A DNA stretch of 7,133 nt from Oscillospiraceae bacterium (GTDB lineage: Bacteria > Bacillota_A > Clostridia > Oscillospirales > Ruminococcaceae). Below are positions 1-6,490 of this stretch, piece by piece (the stretch's first letter is position 1; every line of letters begins with the position of its first letter). Location: the NCBI GenBank assembly GCA_017829075.1, contig JAGAJA010000056.1, forward strand, positions 1 to 7,133, in the 5' to 3' direction. The position numbers and the translations under genes are program-made. The notes beneath the pieces are model-generated. The model was not told where the DNA came from. It made no database searches and saw nothing but the letters and a program-made list of their open reading frames with translations.

Positions 1-1
1 G

Positions 2-1066
2 TCTGACAATGGGCTTTTCGGATATATTAACGGCAGTTTTTCGGATAGTTACAGCACCTCCGAAATGCAGAATTATGTCCGAAAAATCTCAACTTCTCAC
101 CGCAATGTATTTCACAGCATTTTTTCGTTCACTCCGGAAAGCGTAGAGGAAGCCGGACTGCGGACATTTGGCGACTGGGAGGAATGGGTGAAATTCCACA
201 TCAGCGATATCTCACGAAACATGAATATGAAACTGGAAAACATAGAGTACCTTGCGGCTGTTCACCTTAAAGCTGGACAGCCGCACGTTCATATCATGTG
301 GTGGGACAAAGCGCAGGAAATCCTTATAAACAGGGTCAATCCGGCGGTTTGCGACCAGATAAGGATAGATGTTATCAAAAGCACATATCACGACCAGTTT
401 GTTGAACTCCACAATAAGGAGGACAGCCTGATAAAAGAGCTTCGCCAGCAGGTCGGACACAATGCCGCTGGTGCGCTTTCGGGTACACTGCATGACGATT
501 TCACGGAAGCTATTTTTCAGAAGCTCACAGCGATTCGTGAAATGCTCCCGCCGAAAGGACAGGTGATTTACAAGCTCATGCCGAAACCAGTCAAGCAGGA
601 GCTGAATTCGCTGACGCATTTCATGATAGACAATATTTCGGAATTCCGCAGTCTGTACGATGAAATACTTGACTGCCGGCGGATCTATAATGAAATGCTC
701 CACAGCGATGACAGCAGCTACGGAAAGCTCCAGATGTCGGCGTATATGGGAAAGGTGGTTGATGAAATCGAATCCGGAATTGGAAACACAATTCTTTCGG
801 CAATTCTCAGGGCGGTCAAGGATAAGGCGAAAAATACGCCCGAACGAAATTTCACCAGCCCAAACCGCCAATCAGAGTGGCAGAGGCAATGCACAGTTCA
901 GCTGATATCCTCTGTCGGAAAACTGCTCGGACAATTCTCCAGTCACAGTCGCGACGGACTCCATGACGCTTCAAATCAGATTTTCGGGCGCGGCGACCTC
1001 AGCAAGGAACAGATTCGCGAATTCCTGCTGAAAAAGCAGGATAAGGAAAATACTGCTGAGATGTGA
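2..1066 (+). CDS. MobP3-like conjugative relaxase, C-terminal part (5' end outside window)
   Basis: The reading frame is open from position 2, so the ATG at 65 is an internal methionine and 354 residues of a longer protein are visible. Relaxases nick the transfer origin of a mobile element and carry the strand into the recipient. Three histidines in the pattern H-x6-H-x-H (window residues 88, 95 and 97; HVH encoded at 284-292), within HLKAGQPHVHIMWWDK, match the metal-binding motif III of MOBP-type HUH relaxases. Further on, LPPKGQVIYKLMPK (about 182-195) resembles the conserved block that follows the nicking domain in MobP3 proteins of Firmicutes ICEs. The rest is helical and charged. The catalytic tyrosine of motif I would lie upstream of the window and cannot be checked. 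The gene ends four bases before a strong hairpin, so it is the last gene of its transcript. The family call rests on recalled motif patterns; the relaxase role is fairly secure, the exact subfamily less so. Confidence 0.82.
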   Translation, partial: SDNGLFGYINGSFSDSYSTSEMQNYVRKISTSHRNVFHSIFSFTPESVEEAGLRTFGDWEEWVKFHISDISRNMNMKLENIEYLAAVHLKAGQPHVHIMWWDKAQEILINRVNPAVCDQIRIDVIKSTYHDQFVELHNKEDSLIKELRQQVGHNAAGALSGTLHDDFTEAIFQKLTAIREMLPPKGQVIYKLMPKPVKQELNSLTHFMIDNISEFRSLYDEILDCRRIYNEMLHSDDSSYGKLQMSAYMGKVVDEIESGIGNTILSAILRAVKDKAKNTPERNFTSPNRQSEWQRQCTVQLISSVGKLLGQFSSHSRDGLHDASNQIFGRGDLSKEQIREFLLKKQDKENTAEM

Positions 1067-1069
1067 CAG

Positions 1070-1100
1070 GTGCGACACGGTGTCGCACTTTGATTTTTCC
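1070..1100 (+). terminator. Rho-independent terminator after the relaxase gene
   Basis: GTGCGACAC-G-GTGTCGCAC (1070-1088) is a perfect 9-bp inverted repeat about a single base, giving an 8-bp GC-rich stem with a three-base loop. It is followed by TTTGATTTTT. It starts four bases after the relaxase stop codon and separates that operon from the promoter at 1165. Confidence 0.85.
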
Positions 1101-1164
1101 CCCATTCAGCAAAATTCACAAAAAACGAAAAGCAGGTCCGTAAATAGTTTTATCAATAAACTAA

Positions 1165-1193
1165 TTGACAACTGCTTTCTTTTATGGTAATAT
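1165..1193 (+). promoter_or_regulatory. Sigma-A type promoter of the lipoprotein gene
   Basis: TTGACA (1165-1170) is a perfect -35 box. After 17 bp comes TAATAT (1188-1193), a good -10 box, preceded by TG one base upstream (1185-1186), which makes it an extended -10. An AT-rich stretch at 1141-1164 could act as an UP element. Transcription would begin near 1200, leaving a leader of about 34 bases before the ATG at 1234. Confidence 0.8.
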
Positions 1194-1233
1194 ATACTCA
1201 GGAAGATTATATACCCTAACAGGAGGTTCAAAT

Positions 1234-1824
1234 ATGACACGCTTAAAGACTAACGCACTCAGAACTATTTCAGCGGCAATGCTCATTTCAGTTCTCGCCG
1301 CAGTTACCGGCTGTTCAGACAGAAAGCCGGATATAGATTACGACCTTATCGGCGGTACTTACGAAGCCGGCGAGAATGAATACAAGGTCCAGATCTTCAG
1401 CGACAGCTCGGATACAACCGCGGAAGCTCCCATAGAATCCGAAACAGAAGCGCCGACCAGTTCCACTCCCGAAACGACCAAATCCACCACGACTAAGCCG
1501 GCGGTGACTGTATCCACCAGCAAAGCCACTACTCCGGCGCAGACAGTCCGCACTGATCTGCCGAAAGTAACAGCAGAGCCGCAGTACACCACGGCTTCCA
1601 CCACGCCTGCAAAGCCGAAGCAGACGGAGCCGACGGAAATCGAAACTGACGAAAACGGTTTCCCGGCGAATCCGGAAGTAAATCAGACCTTCGTGGACAG
1701 TACTGGTACAGAGTATATCTACAATGGTATATTTGGCTGGATTCAAGGTGATGATGGCAATCCAAATATTCAGGAGTTCCCCACTTTTGAAGTCGAGGGT
1801 GGAGATGAAATAATACTTCACTGA
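1234..1824 (+). CDS. Putative membrane-anchored lipoprotein with Thr/Ser/Pro-rich stalk, function unknown
   Basis: This is a 196-aa protein. The ATG at 1234 is chosen because AGGAGG (1221-1226) lies 7 bases upstream; an in-frame TTG at 1165 is part of the -35 box and would precede transcription. Residues 1-27 form a lipoprotein signal: basic start (R3, K5, R10), hydrophobic core, then V-T-G-C with C27 as the expected lipidated cysteine. After a short folded-looking part (about 28-56) comes a low-complexity linker (about 57-140) of Thr, Ser, Pro, Ala and Glu, typical of a wall-spanning stalk. The last 55 residues form a small module rich in Tyr, Trp, Gly and acids, with FGWI at about 167-170. 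Small exported ICE proteins with a Pro/Thr linker and a similar FGWI-like ending are known in Firmicutes; I think of the DUF6550 group, but that link is tentative. It probably acts at the cell surface with the secreted protein encoded next. Confidence 0.8.
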   Translation: MTRLKTNALRTISAAMLISVLAAVTGCSDRKPDIDYDLIGGTYEAGENEYKVQIFSDSSDTTAEAPIESETEAPTSSTPETTKSTTTKPAVTVSTSKATTPAQTVRTDLPKVTAEPQYTTASTTPAKPKQTEPTEIETDENGFPANPEVNQTFVDSTGTEYIYNGIFGWIQGDDGNPNIQEFPTFEVEGGDEIILH

Positions 1825-1844
1825 TATGAAAATAACCACAAAAA

Positions 1845-1876
1845 AGGTGTCTCACAATGAGGCACCTATTTCATTT
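1845..1876 (+). terminator. Hairpin terminator or attenuator between lipoprotein and secreted-protein genes
   Basis: AGGTGTCTCA (1845-1854) and TGAGGCACCT (1858-1867) pair over 10 bp, including one G-U pair, around a CAA loop. An A-run precedes the hairpin and ATTTCATTT follows it. The T-tract is interrupted, so termination may be partial. Only 27 bases separate the stem from the next start codon, and no promoter is visible in that gap. Confidence 0.65.
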
Positions 1877-1882
1877 GTGAAT

Positions 1883-1888
1883 AGGAGG
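1883..1888 (+). promoter_or_regulatory. Ribosome binding site supporting the TTG start at 1895
   Basis: AGGAGG ends 6 bases before the TTG at 1895. This spacing and the signal peptide that begins at that codon decide the start; an upstream TTG at 1891 is out of frame and too close. Confidence 0.8.
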
Positions 1889-1894
1889 ACTTGA

Positions 1895-4321
1895 TTGAAA
1901 CTGAAAAAAGCAATAATTCGCTTGGTAGCTTTGTTCATGCTTCTTATATTTAGCTCAGCAACAGCTTTTGCAGGATTAAACCTCGGCAATGACGATGGAA
2001 CAAATTTTAAAGGAGGTACATCTAATAATTACTGGGGAGTCTACACAGACAGTGGCATTCCGTTGAACGATACAGAGGGACTTCGTGTTACGGTATATAA
2101 CGCTAAAACTAACGATAAAGTGTTTAATACAATAGACATTACTGGAAATGCAAATATAGCTGCTGCATCTGCTGTGCAGTTTTTTTCTGACGGGAACGAA
2201 CTAATATCTAAAACCACATGGCTAAGCTATGTTAGCAATACATATAACAGCGTATCAGACTCAGATATGTCACGGTTTAACAACGCTGTTATGTCCAGAG
2301 CGTCAAGTGGTGGTGGATATAAATCACAGTACATATCCGATCTATCTAATATAGATATTGTGTCTGTTAATAACACCAGTCATCTTGAAGCCATAAAAAA
2401 TCTGCTTGGGAGCAAAGAGTTCCTTGTTCATCTGTCAAGCCTGCTTGGGGGCGGTCTTACATACGATGACATTGCTCAGGGCAAATACAAAATCGCCTTT
2501 GAGCCAGTAGCCTACTTCCGATACAACGGTCAGAACTGGGCGATGAGCGCGACAGAATGCGGGCTGCTGAACAAGTATATGAAGAATTATTTTTCTTCCG
2601 CATGGAACAGTACGAATAATCTCCGTGCGCTTCTCGGACCGCTTACGCACTCAAACCTGCCGCGCTCTGCTTTCCTTGAAAACAAGGACCTTGGAATTTC
2701 AGTGTATTCGCCCTCCACCAGTGATTACTACAATGGAAATTCCAACTACAACAGCGACACCTGTATTATCCGATGTATGGGAATAGGCGTTCTCACCGGA
2801 AACAGCGATGATGACGATGACGAGGCAGAGGAAGGCACAGCCGCGGCGGAATACCACACAGACACCGATGTTTACACATCTTTCTATGCGGTGAATATCG
2901 GCGATACGCCGTTTGTCGGGAAATCCTCATTTAGCATTTTTGACAGCGGAGGCGATACTCCCAGAATGTACGAACAGCTCAAAGAGGAAAACAAGGAGCT
3001 TATCAAAGTGACCGGAAGCCAGTCCGGCGTTTCCTACACCTACGCCTATACCTCAGATGAGCTTGAAACAGTACACGCTGACGAGGACGACCGCATAAAG
3101 ATTTTCGTTGACAATCCCGCTAATGTCCCGGACGAGGACGGGAATATGCCGTATGTTTCGCCGTATAAACTGCTCGGTTCATACAAGCACGGCGATGAAA
3201 TCAACCTCGGCAGTTCGTTCAAGGGGACGGTCGGATACAAAATCAGATCCACGTCCGGTTCAACTCTTAAATCCGGCACGGTTGAGATAACCTGCCCAGC
3301 AGGCGGCGAGGAAACCATGGGCTGGATAAAGTGGCATACCCCGAGCCGCGAGCAGTCCGTTGTAATTACGTTGGAATCCAAGCGCGACACTCTGCTTCTT
3401 CTTGACGAGGACGGCAACCAGTGCGACAAGCTGACCATCAATGCGGATATCGCAAAGGTCAAGGAATCCACACCGCCCGACCCGTTTGTTTCAGACACCA
3501 AGCCGTCATGGCAGAGAATATATTCGCAGTCCTCGGTGCAGGAGCGAATTTCTGGATATGTTTCCGGCGACAGCGTTCAGGAACTTAGCTGGTACACCTG
3601 GTCGATAGGCGCAGGCTGGTCGCAGGATTCAGACTACGACAGGCGCAGGGTGAAAATCATAACCGGCGGCATGACGGACCCCTCCAGCCAAACGCCGTAC
3701 TGGGGCGCAGAAACCGAAAATCAAGATGTGACCTTGTACAAATGGGGCGTGGATAACCGGTATTACCCTAGCGAAACCGCCTCAAAAACGATAGGTTCTT
3801 TCCACACCGGAGCCGTGTATATCTCGACTTCGGATATCCAGCTTGAAAAAGTGACTTACTCGGTATCCATGTCGGCGGAAGCCGCGATATCCCCGTCAGA
3901 TTACTGCAAGACCGCCACATACAGCGAATCCAGCGGAAAATACACCATGAAATCCGGCTATGGAATACAGATAAGCGTTGACGCCCACCTCTCCGGAGAT
4001 ACGCAGTACTGCACCGGAAGCCAGACTGCAAACGTGCTGTTCCCGGAGTTTAACTACAACCGTCACAGCACCACACTTTACAACCGCCTGCTTGAAAAAT
4101 CGGGCGGCAGTTTTGTTTTCAAGAAGAATAAATATTCGACTTACAATGACCGGGTTCATTTCACGCCGATTTGGTTCCCGGACAGGAAAAACTACACCGT
4201 CTATGTCGAGGTTTTTGACGTGTGGTGTCCGGCTGGTCAGCTTTCGGTAAGGCTCACAGACCAGATATTCATTAATGGCAACGTTTATGACGACTGGCAC
4301 ATTGCGCCGACAAAGCCGTAG
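1895..4321 (+). CDS. Large secreted protein of unknown function, probably ICE surface protein
   Basis: An 808-aa protein with a TTG start and a strong AGGAGG site. Residues 1-26 are a clear signal peptide: K2, K4, K5 and R9, a hydrophobic core, and A-F-A before G27 as the likely cleavage site. There is no lipobox, LPxTG signal or C-terminal membrane anchor, so it is released or held non-covalently. The N-terminal part (about 27-300) is rich in Asn, Ser and Thr. A run of five aspartates (305-309) followed by acidic and alanine residues looks like a linker. The remainder (about 330-808) is rich in Ser, Thr, Tyr, Trp and Gly and probably beta-structured. Eight cysteines are spread through the mature chain. 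I recognise no named domain. The first 180 or so codons are much more AT-rich than the rest, suggesting a mosaic origin. It follows the lipoprotein gene, so a joint role in cell contact, adhesion or surface exclusion is plausible but inferred. Confidence 0.75.
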   Translation: MKLKKAIIRLVALFMLLIFSSATAFAGLNLGNDDGTNFKGGTSNNYWGVYTDSGIPLNDTEGLRVTVYNAKTNDKVFNTIDITGNANIAAASAVQFFSDGNELISKTTWLSYVSNTYNSVSDSDMSRFNNAVMSRASSGGGYKSQYISDLSNIDIVSVNNTSHLEAIKNLLGSKEFLVHLSSLLGGGLTYDDIAQGKYKIAFEPVAYFRYNGQNWAMSATECGLLNKYMKNYFSSAWNSTNNLRALLGPLTHSNLPRSAFLENKDLGISVYSPSTSDYYNGNSNYNSDTCIIRCMGIGVLTGNSDDDDDEAEEGTAAAEYHTDTDVYTSFYAVNIGDTPFVGKSSFSIFDSGGDTPRMYEQLKEENKELIKVTGSQSGVSYTYAYTSDELETVHADEDDRIKIFVDNPANVPDEDGNMPYVSPYKLLGSYKHGDEINLGSSFKGTVGYKIRSTSGSTLKSGTVEITCPAGGEETMGWIKWHTPSREQSVVITLESKRDTLLLLDEDGNQCDKLTINADIAKVKESTPPDPFVSDTKPSWQRIYSQSSVQERISGYVSGDSVQELSWYTWSIGAGWSQDSDYDRRRVKIITGGMTDPSSQTPYWGAETENQDVTLYKWGVDNRYYPSETASKTIGSFHTGAVYISTSDIQLEKVTYSVSMSAEAAISPSDYCKTATYSESSGKYTMKSGYGIQISVDAHLSGDTQYCTGSQTANVLFPEFNYNRHSTTLYNRLLEKSGGSFVFKKNKYSTYNDRVHFTPIWFPDRKNYTVYVEVFDVWCPAGQLSVRLTDQIFINGNVYDDWHIAPTKP

Positions 4322-4336
4322 ATGGGCATCCTGACA

Positions 4337-4367
4337 AAAAGCAGGAGCTGAAACAACTCCTGCTTTT
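4337..4367. terminator. Bidirectional Rho-independent terminator between convergent genes
   Basis: AAAAGCAGGAG (4337-4347) and CTCCTGCTTTT (4357-4367) form a perfect 11-bp stem with a 9-base loop. Both strands end the stem in a T-run. It lies between the stop of the secreted-protein gene (4321) and the minus-strand stop of the antiporter (4376), so it can serve both. Confidence 0.88.
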
Positions 4368-4375
4368 CTCTATGA

Positions 4376-5380
4376 TCAGTTCCCTATAAGGCTCATTATC
4401 GGATCGGCTCCAAGATGGTCACGGACGATAGCATAACCCATGTAGGCGATATAAAGGAAAACAAGTATTCCTCCCTCAACACGGGTGATCTTTTTCTGAG
4501 TAAGGCAGAATATGTATGCCAGCAGGCATATTACGATGTAAATTCCGAAATCCACAAGAGTATTGCTGAGGTCTGCTCCGGTGATAGTGATAGGTGAAAT
4601 AACCCCGGAAACGCCGAGAATACACAGGATATTCAGAATATTTGATCCGATGACATTGCCGATTGCCATATCGTTTTCGCCCTTTTTGCAGGCGGAGATC
4701 GACGTGACAAGTTCGGGAAGAGAGGTCCCGACAGCGCATATAGTAAGACCGACAAGACTTTCGCTCATGCCCACGGCTTTTCCAAGCAGAGAAGCGTGGT
4801 CCACAACCATGTCGCCTCCCAGAACTATCGCGCCTGCTCCGCAGATTATAAAGAGCGCACACTTCCACCAGATAAATGGCTTCTCAGCGCTTTGTTCCCC
4901 GGAGGTCTGACGGTTTTTCATTGCTGCTATGACAGTCCATGTCAGATAACCAGCCATAAGCACTACAAGTAATATTGCTTCAAAAAGAGTGATCTCTCCG
5001 GAAGTTCCGAAGAATATAAGCATTACAAAAAACAGCACGGATGTGAATATCGAAACCGGATAATCTCGATGAAGTATGTCTTTTGTAACTCCAAGGGGGA
5101 TTACCAGCGCACATACTCCGAGCACGCCAAGAAGATTGAAGATATTCGATCCCACTACATTGCTGACAGCCATTGAATTCTGCCCGCCCAGCGAAGCTGA
5201 AATGCTGACCGCAAGCTCCGGTGCGCTCGTTCCAAGCGCGACTATTGTAAGACCGACCACAAGAGAGGGGATCCTTAGTTTCCTTGCAAGAGAAGAAGCT
5301 CCCTCTACGAAAAAATCAGCGCCTTTTATCAGCAGGACAAACCCTGCGAGAAGCAGCACTATGTCAATGACGATGTTCAT
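4376..5380 (-). CDS. CaCA-family calcium/sodium antiporter (YrbG-like)
   Basis: A 334-aa integral membrane protein that should exchange Ca2+ (or a related cation) for Na+ or H+ across the cytoplasmic membrane. It has the two inverted alpha repeats that define the family. Repeat 1 carries GTSAPE (50-55) and GSNIFN (77-82); repeat 2 carries GTSLPE (218-223) and GSNILN (245-250). E55 and E223 are the expected ion-binding glutamates, and both are present. About ten hydrophobic segments flank a short hydrophilic central loop (about 154-168), and the length is normal for prokaryotic members. The start at 5380 is chosen over a TTG at 5446 because GGAGGT lies 5 bases upstream and the N-terminal helix MNIVIDIVLLLAGF begins there. 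The gene looks intact, is monocistronic with its own promoter and terminator, and points against the surrounding transfer genes. Ion specificity cannot be read from sequence. Confidence 0.93.
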   Translation of the reverse strand: MNIVIDIVLLLAGFVLLIKGADFFVEGASSLARKLRIPSLVVGLTIVALGTSAPELAVSISASLGGQNSMAVSNVVGSNIFNLLGVLGVCALVIPLGVTKDILHRDYPVSIFTSVLFFVMLIFFGTSGEITLFEAILLVVLMAGYLTWTVIAAMKNRQTSGEQSAEKPFIWWKCALFIICGAGAIVLGGDMVVDHASLLGKAVGMSESLVGLTICAVGTSLPELVTSISACKKGENDMAIGNVIGSNILNILCILGVSGVISPITITGADLSNTLVDFGIYIVICLLAYIFCLTQKKITRVEGGILVFLYIAYMGYAIVRDHLGADPIMSLIGN

Positions 5381-5385
5381 ATGTG

Positions 5386-5391
5386 ACCTCC
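5386..5391 (-). promoter_or_regulatory. Ribosome binding site of the antiporter gene
   Basis: On the minus strand GGAGGT lies 5 bases upstream of the ATG at 5380. It fixes the start of the antiporter; the longer in-frame TTG start at 5446 would lie upstream of the predicted transcription start. Confidence 0.8.
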
Positions 5392-5411
5392 ATATAAAAT
5401 AATACATCATT

Positions 5412-5440
5412 ATTATAGCCGTATTACTGTGTGTTGTCAA
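5412..5440 (-). promoter_or_regulatory. Perfect consensus sigma-A promoter of the antiporter gene
   Basis: On the minus strand TTGACA (5440-5435) and TATAAT (5417-5412) are both perfect matches with a 17-bp spacer. Transcription would start near 5405, giving a leader of about 25 bases. The inverted repeat at 5434-5453 covers the -35 box, so a repressor or other regulator could act here. Confidence 0.88.
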
Positions 5441-5453
5441 TATCAAATGACAA
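5434..5453. repeat. Inverted repeat over the antiporter promoter, possible operator
   Basis: TTGTCA (5434-5439) and TGACAA (5448-5453) are perfect 6-base inverted arms around an 8-base AT-rich spacer. The arms extend outward as GTG and CAC if a single extra A is allowed. The symmetry resembles a dimeric repressor site and covers the -35 element. No regulator gene is present in the window, so the role is inferred. Confidence 0.4.
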
Positions 5454-5462
5454 ACACAGAAT
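5434..5462 (+). promoter_or_regulatory. Possible divergent promoter for the 271-aa gene
   Basis: TTGTCA (5434-5439) matches the -35 consensus at 5 of 6 positions. CAGAAT (5457-5462), 17 bp on, matches the -10 at 4 of 6. The start site would fall near 5469, before the AAAGGA ribosome site at 5476. Its -35 overlaps the -35 of the antiporter promoter on the other strand. The -10 is weak, so this remains a candidate. Confidence 0.35.
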
Positions 5463-5488
5463 TTTTGATATATTGAAAGGAACTACAC

Positions 5489-6304
5489 ATGACAACTCAC
5501 GGAAAATACTGCGATTTTGATTTCTATGTAACCAGCTTGGACGCGGAAAACGGCTGCGCCGCCACCGAGCCTATGTCCTCCGGACTTTCGCTTCTGGAAG
5601 CGGTTTCGGAGTTCTATAAACGCTGCGGCAGATATCCGTCAAGCACAAATATCATGCTCGGTGTTGAGTACACCACCAGCCGCCGCGACCTCGAACCAGC
5701 CGGAAAAGGCGCGTCAGACCTGCTCCAGCGCGTAAACGGACATCTCCATCTTTCAAAGGATTATGAGCAGTCCGCAGTGCTTTCGCAGGAGGGACTTATC
5801 GCAAATAACGCCATATCATTCTTGAAACAGCAGAGCGAGCGTTTCTACAAAATAAGCGACAAATACACGGCGGAATGTGCAAAGTTCATTTCGGATAATC
5901 TGCCAGAAATCACGGACGATCCGGAAAAGTTCTCCGAGCTGATATCCAGAGCCACAGAAGAATACGGAATTGAGCGCTGTAAGGCTGTCTTTGCAAACGA
6001 GTACCGCCTGACAGACCAGCAGTTACTCACCCCGGAAACGGCAGATTATCTTGCGAATATATCTGCCGACCAGAATGACAGATTCCGGATAAACTCGCCG
6101 CCGATAATTCTGGATATGCTCACCGCCGCCATTCGCAAGGTAGACGGGCTGTCCGAATCGGAAACAAAGCTGTTCCATTCCGGTCTTGTGAACGGCGACA
6201 GGGAGCAGGTGCAGAGCCAGTCCACGCAGGTCAAAACCGAGATAGAACATCACGCTTCCCTCGAAGAACATGGGCTTGTTTCGGACGACCAATGGAGTAT
6301 GTAA
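5489..6304 (+). CDS. ICE-type hypothetical protein, 271 aa
   Basis: A soluble protein with no signal peptide or membrane segment. The ATG at 5489 follows AAAGGA (5476-5481) with a 7-base gap. The N-terminal part (1-90) has mixed composition, including LSLLEAVSEFYKRCGRYP (34-50 region). From about 100 it is helical and charged. The stretch around residues 151-217 (LISRATEEYGIERCKAVFAN, then DRFRINSPPIILDMLTAAIRK) recalls the pattern in DUF3849/DUF3848-type proteins of Firmicutes ICEs, where a Y/F-G-x-x-R-V motif is followed by DGRFS and a hydrophobic helix. The match is loose and made from memory. The tail (about 235-271) is Gln- and Glu-rich and looks unstructured. The next small gene overlaps its stop codon, which indicates one operon. 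A helper role in transfer or element maintenance is possible; no function is assigned. Confidence 0.7.
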   Translation: MTTHGKYCDFDFYVTSLDAENGCAATEPMSSGLSLLEAVSEFYKRCGRYPSSTNIMLGVEYTTSRRDLEPAGKGASDLLQRVNGHLHLSKDYEQSAVLSQEGLIANNAISFLKQQSERFYKISDKYTAECAKFISDNLPEITDDPEKFSELISRATEEYGIERCKAVFANEYRLTDQQLLTPETADYLANISADQNDRFRINSPPIILDMLTAAIRKVDGLSESETKLFHSGLVNGDREQVQSQSTQVKTEIEHHASLEEHGLVSDDQWSM

Positions 6305-6477
6305 TGGAAGAACTGAAATTCCTGTCAGCCGCCGTTCTGGCGCTGATACTCGCCGTTTCCTGCCAGAATGAATATGATCCCGCCGCCGGTTACAGTCAGA
6401 TGTACGGCGGCGCTGTTATTTATAAATGGCGGCTGGACGCGGTTTCGCTGTATTCTCTAAAGGGCATACGGCTTTGA
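6304..6477 (+). CDS. Small hydrophobic exported or membrane peptide, 57 aa, translationally coupled
   Basis: The ATG at 6304 shares its A with the TAA of the 271-aa gene (TAATG), and GGAG (6294-6297) lies 6 bases upstream. This favours 6304 over the in-frame ATG at 6292, which lacks a site. Residues 6-19 are hydrophobic and end in L-A-V-S-C, so C20 could be lipidated. However, the N-terminus carries E2 and E3 with only one lysine, which is poor for a signal peptide, so a single membrane helix is equally possible. The rest (21-57) contains several Tyr, Gly and basic residues. The gene sits tightly between the 271-aa gene and the coupling-protein-like ORF, whose ribosome site begins within its stop codon. 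I do not recognise a family. Confidence 0.55.
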   Translation: MEELKFLSAAVLALILAVSCQNEYDPAAGYSQMYGGAVIYKWRLDAVSLYSLKGIRL

Positions 6478-6484
6478 AAGGAGG
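6477..6484 (+). promoter_or_regulatory. Ribosome binding site supporting the TTG start at 6491
   Basis: AAAGGAGG ends 6 bases before the TTG at 6491 and overlaps the last base of the preceding stop codon. This supports both the TTG start and translation as part of the same operon. Confidence 0.8.
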
Positions 6485-6490
6485 CACCGA

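Noticed and set aside
65..67. ATG at 65 as the true start of the first gene
   Set aside because: The frame is open upstream to position 2, the preceding residues read like relaxase sequence, and there is no ribosome site.
212..871. 219-codon open frame on the minus strand opposite the relaxase
   Set aside because: It is antisense to a well-supported gene and has no recognisable motifs; the open frame reflects the codon use of the other strand.
1165..1233. Longer N-terminus of the lipoprotein from the TTG at 1165
   Set aside because: That TTG is part of the TTGACA -35 box, upstream of the expected transcript start, and the AGGAGG at 1221 fits the ATG at 1234.
1315..1855. Overlapping minus-strand frames opposite the lipoprotein gene
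   Set aside because: They give Arg/Ser- or Val-rich low-complexity products, mirror images of the Thr/Ser/Pro-coding linker, with no start context.
3046..3501. 151-codon minus-strand frame opposite the secreted-protein gene
   Set aside because: It is a shadow of the plus-strand gene with Ser-rich composition and no convincing ribosome site or domain.
1895..4321. Secreted protein as the target of a diversity-generating retroelement
   Set aside because: No reverse transcriptase or template-like repeat is present in the window; the composition shift alone is better explained by domain exchange.
5381..5446. Longer antiporter N-terminus from a TTG at 5446
   Set aside because: It overlaps the promoter, has no ribosome site, and adds residues not expected in the family; 5380 has GGAGGT.
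5469..5474. TATATT as the -10 box for the 271-aa gene
   Set aside because: Transcription would start at or after the ribosome binding site at 5476, so it could not give a normally translated message.
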